This document shows, one piece after another, positions 25,726 through 35,376 of a stretch of 64,000 nucleotides of DNA. Where the stretch lies: contig DIWU01000032.1 of NCBI GenBank assembly GCA_002428525.1, forward strand, positions 1,082 through 65,081, read 5' to 3'. The notes beneath the pieces were generated by a model, which was given only the letters and a program-made list of their open reading frames with translations, made no database searches and was not told where the DNA came from. Source of the stretch: a bacterium UBP14_UBA6098. GTDB taxonomy: Bacteria > UBP14 > UBA6098. Every line of letters begins with the position of its first letter. The stretch's first letter is position 1. Position numbers and translations under genes: made by a program.

Positions 25726-26888
25726 TTACCGCTCGCGGAACAAAACCGAGAGTCGCGATAGTTCACGATTTTCTCAACCAATCCGGCGGAGCCGAGGAGG
25801 TGCTCCGCGAGATTAAGGGCCTTTTCCCCGAAGCGCCGATTTTCACCCTCGCTTACGACAAGAAGCGCGTCCCGTCGGACTTCAACGAATGGAAGATCGA
25901 ACCTTTGGGCTGGTCGAAGCGGCTTCCTAAAATGCACAAATGGTATAAGTATTACATGCCGCTTTACCCCACGATGATCGAGCAGATGAACCTTCAGGAC
26001 TTCGACCTCGTGATCTCGAGTAGCTATCTCGTCGCCCATGGCGTTCTGACGCGAAGCGAGACGGCTCATCTGTCCTATTGCTACACTCCAATGCGTCAGG
26101 CATGGGAGCTGTATTTCGACTACAAACATGATTACACGAAAACCGGCTTCAAACCGAAACGCGACCTATTCAAATTCTTCTATCCGATTGTCTTCAACTA
26201 TGTTCGAATGTGGGACCGCCTCGCCTCCGAAAGGGTTGATTTTTATTCATGCATCTCGGAAACGACAAGGCGAAGGATCGATAAATTCTACTCGAGAACC
26301 GCGGATATTATCTATCCGCCTGTTCACACAGGCAAGTTCAAAGTCAGGCCGAAGAATGAAATTGGCGAATTTTACCTTTGTCTTTCGCGTCTCGTGCCTT
26401 ATAAGCGGATCGATATTGCGGTCGAGGCCTTCAGGAAACTCGATCTTCCGCTGATAATCGCGGGTGATGGCGTTCAAATCAACTATTTGAAGAAGATTGC
26501 CGGCCCGAAAACCAAGTTCTTGGGATGGATCGACGAGGCAGAGAAAATCGAGCTTTTAGAAAGTTGCAGGGCCTTAGTTTTCCCCGGTGTCGAGGATTTC
26601 GGGATCGTTCCGGTCGAGGCTCAGGCCGCCGGTCGGCCGGTAATCGCGCTCGGCGAGGGCGGCGCGACCGAAACTGTTATTCCCGAACAGACCGGTGTTT
26701 TCTTCGAACACCAGTCGGCCGAGTCTTTGCTCGATGCTGTCGAGAGGTTTCAAAGGCTCGACTTCGATCCGGCGATCATCGCAAACTCGGCTAAGCGTTT
26801 CGATACCGCGGTATTCCGCGAAAATTTCAAGCTGTGGGTGGAAAAGAGATTCTCGGAATTCTCAAGAAAAATTCAGGAGGGGAAATGA
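25698..26888 (+). CDS. glycosyltransferase family 4, WbaZ-like
   Basis: This 396-residue GT-B protein has VAIVHDFLNQSGGAEEVLREI at the N-terminus, CYTPMRQAWELY near 116, and the C-terminal VEDFGIVPVEAQAAGRPV near 297. This resembles the WbaZ/WbpX-type mannosyl or D-rhamnosyl transferases, which fits the upstream GDP-rhamnose genes. It starts inside the end of the reductase gene (28-nt overlap) and ends in an ATGA overlap with the secreted cargo gene. The donor is inferred. Confidence 0.87.
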   Translation: MLERQAPQIITARGTKPRVAIVHDFLNQSGGAEEVLREIKGLFPEAPIFTLAYDKKRVPSDFNEWKIEPLGWSKRLPKMHKWYKYYMPLYPTMIEQMNLQDFDLVISSSYLVAHGVLTRSETAHLSYCYTPMRQAWELYFDYKHDYTKTGFKPKRDLFKFFYPIVFNYVRMWDRLASERVDFYSCISETTRRRIDKFYSRTADIIYPPVHTGKFKVRPKNEIGEFYLCLSRLVPYKRIDIAVEAFRKLDLPLIIAGDGVQINYLKKIAGPKTKFLGWIDEAEKIELLESCRALVFPGVEDFGIVPVEAQAAGRPVIALGEGGATETVIPEQTGVFFEHQSAESLLDAVERFQRLDFDPAIIANSAKRFDTAVFRENFKLWVEKRFSEFSRKIQEGK

Positions 26889-29665
26889 AACAAACAGCCA
26901 TCTTTTTATGCGCAATTTGTATTCTTTTTGCGGAGACATCGCCCGCATCTTTTTCGGGCTTCGAGCCGGAGGCCTCGCCCTTCGATTCGACGATAACCCC
27001 GACATTCTTTTCACTTGTCGCGCTCTCCGATTGGATTCCGGACGGCGGTGCGCAGGTAGTTATTCTGTTTCCGAAAACACCTATCGGTTACGGCATCGAT
27101 CCGGGCTGGTCGGGGTCGGCGCGACCGAACATTTTCTGCGAGAGCACTGTCGATATGCCGTTCTTGCAGGATCCGATGACCGGCCTTCCGATCGAAACTA
27201 TCGCGAGTTCGGCCTCGATGGGCCTCGCATTGCTTCGGGCCTCTGGAAGCGGCTATTTCAGTATTTCGGCTAAGGACAATCTCGGCCTTATAAAACCATC
27301 GATGCCGCTTCTATTCGAGGTGATCCCATCCGGCACCTCCGCGATCGAATGGCAAATACACGGGCCGAGCCGGATGAATTACCCCGGCGATTTCTCGATT
27401 CATTGGGCCGTCGCGGCGGATTTCGAGGGCAGACCGGTTCCCTCGGCCTTTCCGGGCCTTGTCAGCAGTGTAGTCCGCGTCAGGATCGCCGGTGAAAGCA
27501 GGCCGGACTCGAGCGCCCGCGTCGCTAACGCCTTCGACAGAACACCTGTTTTCGAGGCAAGCCTCACAGGCTTCTACGGCATCTTCCCGTTTATCATCAC
27601 AAACGACCAGCCGGAGACAGTCACTGTGGTGGCGGAGGACCTCGCCGGAACATTAGCCGGTAGCGATACCTTCGAGGTAGTCTTCTTGCCGGGGGACGAT
27701 CCCGCCAACCTGCTGATCTTCCCCGCCAACGGCATCCGAGTAGCCCGGAATACTAACGCCGGCCTCGTTGCGATGGCCTTTTCGAACGGCTTTCCCGATC
27801 CGGTGAACTACTCGACGCGCGTCCGGATCAGCTCTGTCGATCTTTCGGGCGCTCCGAGCGTCTCGATCACGCCCTCGGGATGGCAAACCCTGATCGGCGG
27901 GGTCGCAGGCTTCACATTCAGGGACACCGAGGCCGACACAAACTGGGTCTTTTTCCGCGCTGATATCGATTCCACGCCGCTCCTATTCGCCCCGATCAAA
28001 ACACCGATTCAGGTCGTTCCCGAAGAAACAGCGATCAAGCTCGATATCGAATGCCCGAGCGTTGGCTTTCCCTTGGACTCGATCCCGCTAATAGTCTCGG
28101 CCCTGAACTCGCGCGGCGAGATTGACAACGATTGCGCGGGCTGGTTTATCCTCGACCTCCAATGCGAAGGGCCCGGAGCAATTTCGATAATCGATTCGCT
28201 CAGCGGTGAGGTTTTTTCGCCCTCGGAACTCGCCTCGCGAGGGATCCAGCTCAATGCAGGTCGGCGGGTTTTCACTATTTACGAAGACTCGGGGGCAACC
28301 ATCGAGATTCAGCTCTCAGCCTCGGATGCCGAAATCGTCGGGCTTTTCGACAACGGCATGCTTCTTCCCGGCGCTACTGAAAACCTCTCCATCGGGATGC
28401 CGGACACCGGCGCTGTGGCCTACTCCTTCGTCACACCTTCAGAGGAGTATTTCCGCACGGGCGAGGAATTGATCATCACCGTCACCGCGCGAACCGGCAT
28501 GACCTCGCTAATCGACCGTAGCTATTACGGAAGCGCGTCGATATCGGTCACCGGCGGCGCCTTCACCGTTCCCTCAGACGGCATCATCGATTTTCACGGC
28601 GGAATCGCGACCTTCGCGCTGATCGACACAGTCTCCGAGGCGGTCGATATCGAGGTTAGCGGCCCGCTTTTCCCCGACACGCTAAGGGTTCGCTTCGTCC
28701 GCACCGGGGTTATGGCCTATTCGCAGGATTACAACTGGATTCCCCTCGGTGCGCAGAGAAATATGCGCATGGCGATTTTCAACGAGACCTTCATCGCCAC
28801 CGAATTCTGCGGCCCCGCCACGATCTCGGCCATCGAGCCGGATGGCGATGCGAGCGCGGTATTTCCAACCACCGTCGATTTCGTCTCGGGGATCGGGTTT
28901 TTCCCGCTTTCGAACTCCGATGCCGAGATAGTGACAGTCTTTGTCGATGGCGGCCCCGATGTCGGTTCCACGAGTTTTATCCTCGAAAGCCGTGCGCGGG
29001 TGAATTTCTCTTTGCCCCCGGTCACTCAGGTCGCCGCGGCCTTAGATACAATCCTCTTCGAGCTGACCGATTTTTACGGCGCGCATTACTCCGCCGATTG
29101 CACAATCACAATCGATATCTCGGAGCAATTCGAAAACACCTCCGTTTCTTACGAAAACACGCTTGTCTTCGAGGATGGCAGTGCGGTTTTCACTCTCGAA
29201 AACTCCGAACCCGAATCGATATGGCTTCATGTTAGAATCCCCGAAGGACAGCTTCTCTATATGGATTCCGAGGAAATAGCCGATTGGGAATACTATATCG
29301 GCGCCCTCGATTATGTCGTCTGCGATATCGAGGAGACCGATCTTCCGCGAACGATCTCGCTCAGCGCTCATCCGAACCCATTCAACTCCGCGGTCAAGAT
29401 CGTTCTCGATTCACCAAGCGGCCTCGATGCCTCGAGCTTGGAGATGGAAATCTTCGATATCGCGGGGCGGATCGTCGCCCGCACGGGCACCGAAGACCCG
29501 GTTGGCAACCCCTCAAACGAATTAAGCCGGAATACAAAGAGCGCTTCGACGGCTCATGAGTTCATATGGCACCCCGGAGAGTCCCACGGTTCGGGCGTTT
29601 ATTTCGTTCGAGTATCCTTACCGACTGGCGTTCCGATGACTATTAAGGCGGTTTATTTGAAATGA
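26885..29665 (+). CDS. large secreted protein with type IX secretion sorting domain
   Basis: This 926-residue protein has a signal peptide (hydrophobic residues 4-20, then SPAS) and a C-terminal sorting domain of about 95 residues: SAHPNPFNSAVKI, then IFDIAGRIVARTG, then GSGVYFVRVSL and AVYLK at the end. The long middle has Ig-like repetition of beta-rich segments with VTVVAEDLAG-like and FTIYEDSG motifs; I recognise no enzyme domain. It is probably a surface-attached structural protein. The start ATG 26885, with GGAGG, overlaps the stop of the glycosyltransferase. Its stop overlaps the pdxA start. Confidence 0.85.
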   Translation: MKQTAIFLCAICILFAETSPASFSGFEPEASPFDSTITPTFFSLVALSDWIPDGGAQVVILFPKTPIGYGIDPGWSGSARPNIFCESTVDMPFLQDPMTGLPIETIASSASMGLALLRASGSGYFSISAKDNLGLIKPSMPLLFEVIPSGTSAIEWQIHGPSRMNYPGDFSIHWAVAADFEGRPVPSAFPGLVSSVVRVRIAGESRPDSSARVANAFDRTPVFEASLTGFYGIFPFIITNDQPETVTVVAEDLAGTLAGSDTFEVVFLPGDDPANLLIFPANGIRVARNTNAGLVAMAFSNGFPDPVNYSTRVRISSVDLSGAPSVSITPSGWQTLIGGVAGFTFRDTEADTNWVFFRADIDSTPLLFAPIKTPIQVVPEETAIKLDIECPSVGFPLDSIPLIVSALNSRGEIDNDCAGWFILDLQCEGPGAISIIDSLSGEVFSPSELASRGIQLNAGRRVFTIYEDSGATIEIQLSASDAEIVGLFDNGMLLPGATENLSIGMPDTGAVAYSFVTPSEEYFRTGEELIITVTARTGMTSLIDRSYYGSASISVTGGAFTVPSDGIIDFHGGIATFALIDTVSEAVDIEVSGPLFPDTLRVRFVRTGVMAYSQDYNWIPLGAQRNMRMAIFNETFIATEFCGPATISAIEPDGDASAVFPTTVDFVSGIGFFPLSNSDAEIVTVFVDGGPDVGSTSFILESRARVNFSLPPVTQVAAALDTILFELTDFYGAHYSADCTITIDISEQFENTSVSYENTLVFEDGSAVFTLENSEPESIWLHVRIPEGQLLYMDSEEIADWEYYIGALDYVVCDIEETDLPRTISLSAHPNPFNSAVKIVLDSPSGLDASSLEMEIFDIAGRIVARTGTEDPVGNPSNELSRNTKSASTAHEFIWHPGESHGSGVYFVRVSLPTGVPMTIKAVYLK

Positions 29666-30630
29666 CGCTCGCGAGAGTTGGAATTAGTCTCGGCGACCCG
29701 GGCGGAATCGGCCCGGAGGTTCTATGCAAGGCTTTGCCGCAGTTTGCCGAATCGAATGCGACCTTTAAAATATTCTGCGACCGGTTTTTCTTCGAGCGCT
29801 TGGCTAATCGTTGCTTATGGATTCGGCCCTTCCTCGATTTCGCCGAGATCTCCGGAAAGATTGAATTCTCCGAGGATTGCACCTTCGAATGGAACGGCTT
29901 GTTCGGTCGAGAAGATCCCCTTAACGGCCTCTTTGCCTTCAGGTCTCTTGAAGCCGCCGTCGATTCCGCACTTAGCGGCGAAATCACCGCCCTCGTGACG
30001 GCCCCGCTCTCGAAGAATGCCGTCGAGATGGCCACTCGAAGCGGCTTCCGCGGTCATACCGAATACCTTCGCGACCGCACGGGGGTCGAAGATATCGTTA
30101 TGATGCTGATCGCCGGAGATTTCAGGGTAGTCCCCGTGACAAGGCACATCCCGATATCGGAGGTTCCGTCGAATCTTAACGAGCGCTTGATCCGCAGGTC
30201 GGTCGAAATAGTTGCGCTGGCGATGTCGAGATACGAGCACCTCGAGCGCCCATCGATAGGGGTTCTCGCGCTCAACCCGCACGCCGGCGACAACGGCCTT
30301 TTCGGCACCGAGGAGGCAATGATCGCACGTGCGGTGAAATCCTTCGAGGGTGCTAACTTCGAGGTCGTCGGGCCGCTTGTCCCGGATATCGCTTTCATTC
30401 CGCGGTTTCGGACTAAATACGACGCAATCGTCGGGATGTTCCACGACCAAGTGCTGATACCATTAAAAATGGCCGGCTTTGACCACGGAGTCAATGCCAC
30501 ATTGGGTTTGCCCTTCATCCGAACAAGCCCGGATCACGGCACCGGCTTCGATATCGCCGGCGAGAATATTGCCGATCCCTCCAGCATGATCGAGGCGATC
30601 TCCCTCGCGATCCGCTGGGCGGATAAATAA
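29662..30630 (+). CDS. pdxA: 4-hydroxythreonine-4-phosphate dehydrogenase
   Basis: This 322-residue NAD-dependent enzyme of the DXP-dependent pyridoxal phosphate pathway has GISLGDPGGIGPEV at the N-terminus, VTAPLSKNAVE, RGHTEYL (metal-binding His), LNPHAGDNG, FHDQVLIPLKM, and a C-terminal RTSPDHGTGFDIAG. All are family hallmarks. Its ATG overlaps the stop of the secreted-protein gene (ATGA), an odd pairing of metabolic and surface genes. No other pdx gene is present. Confidence 0.95.
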   Translation: MTLARVGISLGDPGGIGPEVLCKALPQFAESNATFKIFCDRFFFERLANRCLWIRPFLDFAEISGKIEFSEDCTFEWNGLFGREDPLNGLFAFRSLEAAVDSALSGEITALVTAPLSKNAVEMATRSGFRGHTEYLRDRTGVEDIVMMLIAGDFRVVPVTRHIPISEVPSNLNERLIRRSVEIVALAMSRYEHLERPSIGVLALNPHAGDNGLFGTEEAMIARAVKSFEGANFEVVGPLVPDIAFIPRFRTKYDAIVGMFHDQVLIPLKMAGFDHGVNATLGLPFIRTSPDHGTGFDIAGENIADPSSMIEAISLAIRWADK

Positions 30631-30639
30631 GATAATATG

Positions 30640-30667
30640 TTTACTTCGATATATAATTTATTATAAT
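30640..30667 (+). promoter_or_regulatory. possible promoter of the BNR cargo gene
   Basis: TTTACT (30640-30645), a 16-nt spacer and a consensus TATAAT (30662-30667), 29 nt before the start codon, in an A+T-rich gap. Confidence 0.5.
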
Positions 30668-30695
30668 TTATAATAACGATACGAGGTGGCTTTTC

Positions 30696-32558
30696 ATGAT
30701 GAAAAAAATAATCTTACTGCTTGTAATACCCATCTTTAGCCTATTTGCGTGGGAGGAGATCGGCCCGATAGGCTTCTCCGCCAATCGTGTTCTCCCCGAC
30801 CCAACTCGGCCGGACTCGATCTATGCAATAATCGGCGGAGGCGCTTCGGAAAGGCGTCTCGAACTCGTGCGAACACCGGACCGAGGCGCTAGCTGGGATT
30901 CCCTCGGCGAGTACGAAAGCGCCGTCCTTCATCCGGCGACCGCAGAGACCGTTTTCGCCTCTCTCGGCATCGGCTCTTTCTCCGACGGAGTTTGGCGAAG
31001 CAACGATTTCGGGCGAACCTTCGAGTTCCCGCCGCCGGACTGGCTTTATCTCGCAAAAGGTGCGATTTATGATCCCCGAGACCCCTCGAGGCTCTTCGCT
31101 TGGGGCTCTACGATCGACCGATCGACCGACGGCGGGAGTAGCTGGGAGGTTGTCTATTCGACAATCGGCACACCGGACATGTATTTCACCGGTGTTGCAG
31201 TTGACCCGGTTTATAACCACCGCGTCTATGCTTGGGACGGCATGGGCCGCCTCTTTCACTCGCTCGACTACGGCTCCTCATGGCGCCTTCTTTTCACCTT
31301 CACCGAGCATATGTCGCCCAACGAGATAGCGGTTTCCCCTCGGGATTCTTGCATCCTTTACGCCGCTTGTTGGTGCGGCTTCGCCTTCAGCCGAAACTGC
31401 GGTTTTGATTGGGAATATGTTGACCTCGATCCGCAACCCTCGAATTGTATCTTCGTTCAGGGCGGAGCAACAGAGCATATATATATCGGCGGGGCTTACG
31501 GCGCGTTGGCCTCGGAGGACGAGGGCATGTCATGGGCGCCGCTCGGCGACGATATACCCTGCGCGGTTTTCGATATTGCCCAAGGCCCGGAACCATCCGG
31601 GGGACAGTATTTATACGTAGGCACCGAGCGCTTTGGCGCAATGCGTATGCCGATCGGGCCTTCCTCAGAGGGGCCTATCGTCGGGCCATACAGCCCGCTA
31701 AACGGCGCATGGGTCTCTCTCGATAGTTTCGCTATCTTCGTAGGTTTGCGCGATCCCGATGGCATCGACGAGGCAAGCCTGATTTTTTCGGTTAATGACG
31801 TAGAATTCGATTGCTCTAATCCTCAGCTTTCCTTGGCAGATTCTGGCATGTTATTTATAAGCGAATATACTGATGGCGAGACCCTGCACCTCGCCCTCGA
31901 ACGGGCAAACGACTGCTTGGGTAATCCCTCGGACATGCTCCCCCTCGAATGGACGATCTATATCGACCGCTCACCCGCGGCAATGCTTTATCGCCATCCG
32001 GATTCGGCCGATGTCGTGATTGGCTCGGATATTACTGCAAAATTCTATATCCGCGATCTCGGCGCAGGAATCGACACTTCAACCTTTTACGCCGTTTTCG
32101 GCTCCGATACCGTCAGATTGTCCTCCATGGCGGCCATCTTCGATGCGGACACGTTCATTATACACCTCCCCACCGCTGGAATTTCCCCCGCACCCGGCGA
32201 GACCGTGTCGGTGGAGGTCGGAATCGCCGACAAAGCAACATTTGCGGGGCCAAACTCGATGCTTCGCAGATGGTTTTTCAGCGTCAGCCCGACAGGCCTT
32301 TCCGAGGCCAGTTTGCCGTCCGGTCTTGAGCTCTCTGTTCATCCCAATCCATTCAACTCCGCTCTAACAGTCGAGACCAATCTACCCGTAAAGATAGAAA
32401 TCATCGATATTTCCGGCCGATCCGTCGCAAAACTCGATTACCCCGGCGGTGTTGCACATTGGCAACCGGATGTTTCTATTCGTTCCGGGCTATATCTTCT
32501 CCTCATCAGGACTGAGAGGGGAGAGGTTTTCACGAGAAAGATATTCTTATTGAAGTAA
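30696..32558 (+). CDS. secreted BNR/Asp-box beta-propeller protein, type IX cargo
   Basis: This 620-residue protein has a short signal peptide (ILLLVIPIFSLFAWEE) and about six Asp-box repeats of the SxDxGxxW kind (TPDRGASW, SNDFGRTF, STDGGSSW, SLDYGSSW, SRNCGFDW, SEDEGMSW) that form a sortilin/sialidase-like propeller over residues 20-310. Ig-like segments follow, then a sorting domain (SVHPNPFNSALTV, IIDISGRSVAKL, SGLYLLLIR, KIFLLK). No sialidase catalytic residues are evident. ATG 30696 or 30699 may start it. It is a single-gene unit. Confidence 0.85.
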   Translation: MMKKIILLLVIPIFSLFAWEEIGPIGFSANRVLPDPTRPDSIYAIIGGGASERRLELVRTPDRGASWDSLGEYESAVLHPATAETVFASLGIGSFSDGVWRSNDFGRTFEFPPPDWLYLAKGAIYDPRDPSRLFAWGSTIDRSTDGGSSWEVVYSTIGTPDMYFTGVAVDPVYNHRVYAWDGMGRLFHSLDYGSSWRLLFTFTEHMSPNEIAVSPRDSCILYAACWCGFAFSRNCGFDWEYVDLDPQPSNCIFVQGGATEHIYIGGAYGALASEDEGMSWAPLGDDIPCAVFDIAQGPEPSGGQYLYVGTERFGAMRMPIGPSSEGPIVGPYSPLNGAWVSLDSFAIFVGLRDPDGIDEASLIFSVNDVEFDCSNPQLSLADSGMLFISEYTDGETLHLALERANDCLGNPSDMLPLEWTIYIDRSPAAMLYRHPDSADVVIGSDITAKFYIRDLGAGIDTSTFYAVFGSDTVRLSSMAAIFDADTFIIHLPTAGISPAPGETVSVEVGIADKATFAGPNSMLRRWFFSVSPTGLSEASLPSGLELSVHPNPFNSALTVETNLPVKIEIIDISGRSVAKLDYPGGVAHWQPDVSIRSGLYLLLIRTERGEVFTRKIFLLK

Positions 32559-32669
32559 ATTATTATTATTGTTATTCATAGTATTCATTATGTAATATTA
32601 CTCTTTAAACATTTAACCGCATCATTAAAGCATTTGTCAATAATTAGTATTATATCATAAAGGAGTATG

Positions 32670-33662
32670 ATGAGAGATATAAATATCGATAGAATACTAT
32701 CGCTTCATACGAAAGCACCGCTAGTCGATCTTCACGCGGATACCTTCTCGATGTCGAAAGATTCGCCTCGTTTCGTCGAGGGATCGTTCGAAACCAAGCT
32801 CGATCTCCCTCGGATGTTCGAGGTAGGGCTTTGGGCGGAGGCCTTCAGCCTCTTTGTATATCCTAAATGGGGTGACGAAATCCCCGAAAAATGGCGCGAA
32901 ATAGCGCATAAACAACTTATCGGGATAGAAAGTGCAATAGCGAGTTCCGGCGGAAAGCTCCGTCTTGCGAGGAACTCGACCGAGCTTCTCGAAAACCGCA
33001 ATAACGGGGCAGTTAGCGCGATAATAGAGGTAGAGGGTTTACATTCCCTTTGCGGCAACCTCGAAGATATTAACATGCTTTTCAATCGCGGAGTCCGTAT
33101 TTTTACTCTTACTTGGAACAACTCAAACGATTGGGCGACCTCGTGTATGGATCCCTCGGCTAACTCCAAGGGGCTCACAGCTTTAGGAGAAGAGGCAGTG
33201 CGCAAAATCGACGCTCTCGGCGGACTGATCGATTTTTCTCATTCAGGTGAAAAAACATTCTGGGAAACAATGAGTATCATCAGGAAACCACCGATTTGCA
33301 CCCATTCGTGTTGCATGTCCCTTCAAACCTCGCCGAGGAACCTCACCGACGAACAAATTTGCGCAATCATAGACAAACAAGGCATCATCGGTGTTAATTT
33401 CTATCCCGGATTTCTCTCCCCTAAGGACAAATCCGAGGTCACTTCGGCGGATATCGTCGATCATATCGAGCACATAGTTTCGCTCGGCGGTGAAGAAAAT
33501 GTCGGCCTCGGCTCGGATTTCGACGGCGTCAGTTACCTGCCGACAGACATCTCCGACTGTCACGGGCTTGTCAATATCACTCGAGAAATGATCATTCGCG
33601 GCTTCGACGAAGAAACCTTGCTTAGGGTTTTAGGAGGAAATTTTCTTAGAGTATTTCAATAG
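32670..33662 (+). CDS. membrane dipeptidase-like enzyme, peptidase M19
   Basis: This 330-residue zinc peptidase of the renal dipeptidase family has all metal-site motifs: VDLHADT near residue 20, IEVEGLHS near 117, DFSHSG near 190, CTHSCCMSL near 209, and GLGSDFDGV near 282. The second His motif reads HSCCMS where HSNAR/HSNCR is more usual, so its substrate may differ from L,D-dipeptides. There is no signal peptide, so it looks cytoplasmic. AGGAG lies 4 nt before ATG 32670 and only 1 nt before the ATG at 32667. Confidence 0.9.
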   Translation: MRDINIDRILSLHTKAPLVDLHADTFSMSKDSPRFVEGSFETKLDLPRMFEVGLWAEAFSLFVYPKWGDEIPEKWREIAHKQLIGIESAIASSGGKLRLARNSTELLENRNNGAVSAIIEVEGLHSLCGNLEDINMLFNRGVRIFTLTWNNSNDWATSCMDPSANSKGLTALGEEAVRKIDALGGLIDFSHSGEKTFWETMSIIRKPPICTHSCCMSLQTSPRNLTDEQICAIIDKQGIIGVNFYPGFLSPKDKSEVTSADIVDHIEHIVSLGGEENVGLGSDFDGVSYLPTDISDCHGLVNITREMIIRGFDEETLLRVLGGNFLRVFQ

Positions 33663-33714
33663 AATATTTCGTAAATATTGAAGTGAGAAAAAAATCAGCA
33701 AAGTTAAAAATTGT

Positions 33715-33743
33715 TTGAAATTCTAAGCATTTATTTGTAAATT
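33715..33743 (+). promoter_or_regulatory. promoter upstream of the mgtE leader
   Basis: TTGAAA (33715-33720), a 17-nt spacer, and TAAATT (33738-33743). The predicted transcript start near 33750 leaves about 228 nt of untranslated leader before mgtE. Confidence 0.5.
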
Positions 33744-33749
33744 ATGTCG

Positions 33750-33977
33750 AGCATCCTAAAACCAGTGGTGAATTAGGCCATGGAGAAATCGAAATGAGCG
33801 CATCAAACAACGAAAATCGTAACTGCGTCGAACCGAATCTTAGCGATCGAGACGACCCCGGACCACGACGAAAGTTCCTCGCGGCCGCTCCCGCGAAAGC
33901 GCCTACGCTCTGATCGAGCCTTCCCGCTTCGCCTCCGGCCGCAATGGAAATAGTCTGCGGCGGATAGGAGGCGAGAG
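33750..33977 (+). promoter_or_regulatory. structured 5' leader of mgtE, candidate riboswitch or cis-regulatory RNA
   Basis: The 315-nt gap before mgtE holds no gene. Its last part forms a hairpin (33930-33973) with a 7-bp stem (33930-33936 with 33967-33973) and an inner 6-bp stem (33938-33943 with 33956-33961). The 3' strand contains the ribosome binding site AGGAGG (33966-33971). An upstream GCGGCCGC (33881-33888) can pair with CGGCCGC inside the hairpin (33936-33942), offering an alternative fold that would free the site. The conserved core of the Mg-sensing M-box (ykoK) is not recognisable. Regulation by magnesium is inferred only from the downstream gene. Confidence 0.55.
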
Positions 33978-35360
33978 ATGAAAAATACAAATCCCCTTCT
34001 CGTTCCGGAACTTCGCGAACTGCTCGCGACGAAGGACGGCAAAACAATCCGCGATCTCTGCGAGACAGGCCATCCGGCTAATGTCGCGGATCTGATCTCC
34101 CCGCTCGAGCCTAAAGAGGTTTGGGCGATCCTCGAGTATTTGAACTCAGAGCTTCGAGCCGAGATTTTCCGGCATTTAGACGAGGATGTTCAAATCGAAA
34201 TAATGGAGGATCTCCCCCGAAAGGAGGTTGCCCATATACTCGCCGAGATGCACCCCGACGACAGAGCCGACCTTTTCAAACAGCTTCCCGAAAGCCTTCA
34301 GGAATCGGTCCTTCCAGCCATGGCACAAGCCGAACGCGAGGATATTCGCAGGCTGATCTCCTTCCGTGAAGGAACCGCGGGGGCCGTGATGACCTCCGAT
34401 TACGCCGCTCTTCCTCCGCAACTCACTGCCGCGCAAGCGATAGACAGGCTTCGAGAGGTCGCACCCGACAAAGAAACGATCTACTATGCTTATGTAGTCG
34501 ATGACGAGCGCAAATTGCTCGGTTATGTTTCCTTGAAAGACTTGATCATCGCGCGGAGGGATGCGAGAGTCGAGGCGATTATGCAAACCGAAGCAGTTTA
34601 CTGCCGTGTTGACGACGACCAAGAGGACGCCGCGAGGAAGATCCAAAAATACGACCTTTTGGCACTGCCGGTCCTCAACGGCGGCGACGCGCTCGTCGGC
34701 ATCATCACTCATGACGACGCCCTCGATATCATCACTCAAGAGCATACCGAGGATATGGAGAAATTCATGGCGATCGCGGGGAGCCACGAGGATTCGGTTT
34801 ATATTAAAACCTCGGCTTGGAGGCATTTCAAGAACCGCGCTCCGTGGGTCGTGCTCCTCGCTATCCTCGGACTTTTATCGGGGTTTATCGTGCAGTCGTT
34901 CGAGGGCCTTCTTTTTCAGTTTGCGATACTCCTCACATTCATGCCGATGCTCGCCGCTACCGGCGGTAACACCGGTAGCCAAGCCGCTTCCCTCGTTGTG
35001 CGAGCCCTCGCACTCCGCGAAATCCACCCGAGGGATATCCTCGGGATATTAACTAAGGAATTCCAAGTCTCACTGATGCTCGCTATATTGCTCGGTGTAA
35101 TTGCCTTCGCCAGAGTGATGATCTTCGAAGGCAACGCCAATACCCCCGGAAACTCACTCCTAACAGTGGGTTTAGCGATATCTATCGCCCTCGGGCTTCA
35201 AGTTATAACCTCGACTCTCATCGGAGCGCTTCTTCCACTCGGAGCCGCAAAACTCAAACTCGACCCCGCGGTGGTTGCAAGCCCGGCACTTACAACCATC
35301 GTCGATATTACAGGCCTCCTCATCTTCTTCCTCACAGCGAAAACAATGCTCAGTATATAA
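33978..35360 (+). CDS. mgtE: magnesium transporter MgtE
   Basis: This 460-residue inner-membrane Mg2+ channel has an N-terminal superhelical domain (about 20-135; LEYLNSELRAEIFRHL and the MHPDDRADLF motif), two CBS domains (about 140-260), a plug helix, and five transmembrane helices (about 290-460) with the pore signature ATGGNTGSQAASLVVRAL. Domain order and length are canonical. AGGAGG lies 6 nt before the ATG but inside a strong hairpin, so translation is likely controlled. Structured element C begins about 16 nt after the stop. Confidence 0.95.
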   Translation: MKNTNPLLVPELRELLATKDGKTIRDLCETGHPANVADLISPLEPKEVWAILEYLNSELRAEIFRHLDEDVQIEIMEDLPRKEVAHILAEMHPDDRADLFKQLPESLQESVLPAMAQAEREDIRRLISFREGTAGAVMTSDYAALPPQLTAAQAIDRLREVAPDKETIYYAYVVDDERKLLGYVSLKDLIIARRDARVEAIMQTEAVYCRVDDDQEDAARKIQKYDLLALPVLNGGDALVGIITHDDALDIITQEHTEDMEKFMAIAGSHEDSVYIKTSAWRHFKNRAPWVVLLAILGLLSGFIVQSFEGLLFQFAILLTFMPMLAATGGNTGSQAASLVVRALALREIHPRDILGILTKEFQVSLMLAILLGVIAFARVMIFEGNANTPGNSLLTVGLAISIALGLQVITSTLIGALLPLGAAKLKLDPAVVASPALTTIVDITGLLIFFLTAKTMLSI

Positions 35361-35376
35361 ACTTCAGCCCCTTCGT

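Noticed and set aside
33750..33977. M-box magnesium riboswitch upstream of mgtE
   Set aside because: The conserved M-box core segments are not recognisable by eye; a covariance-model search would be decisive.
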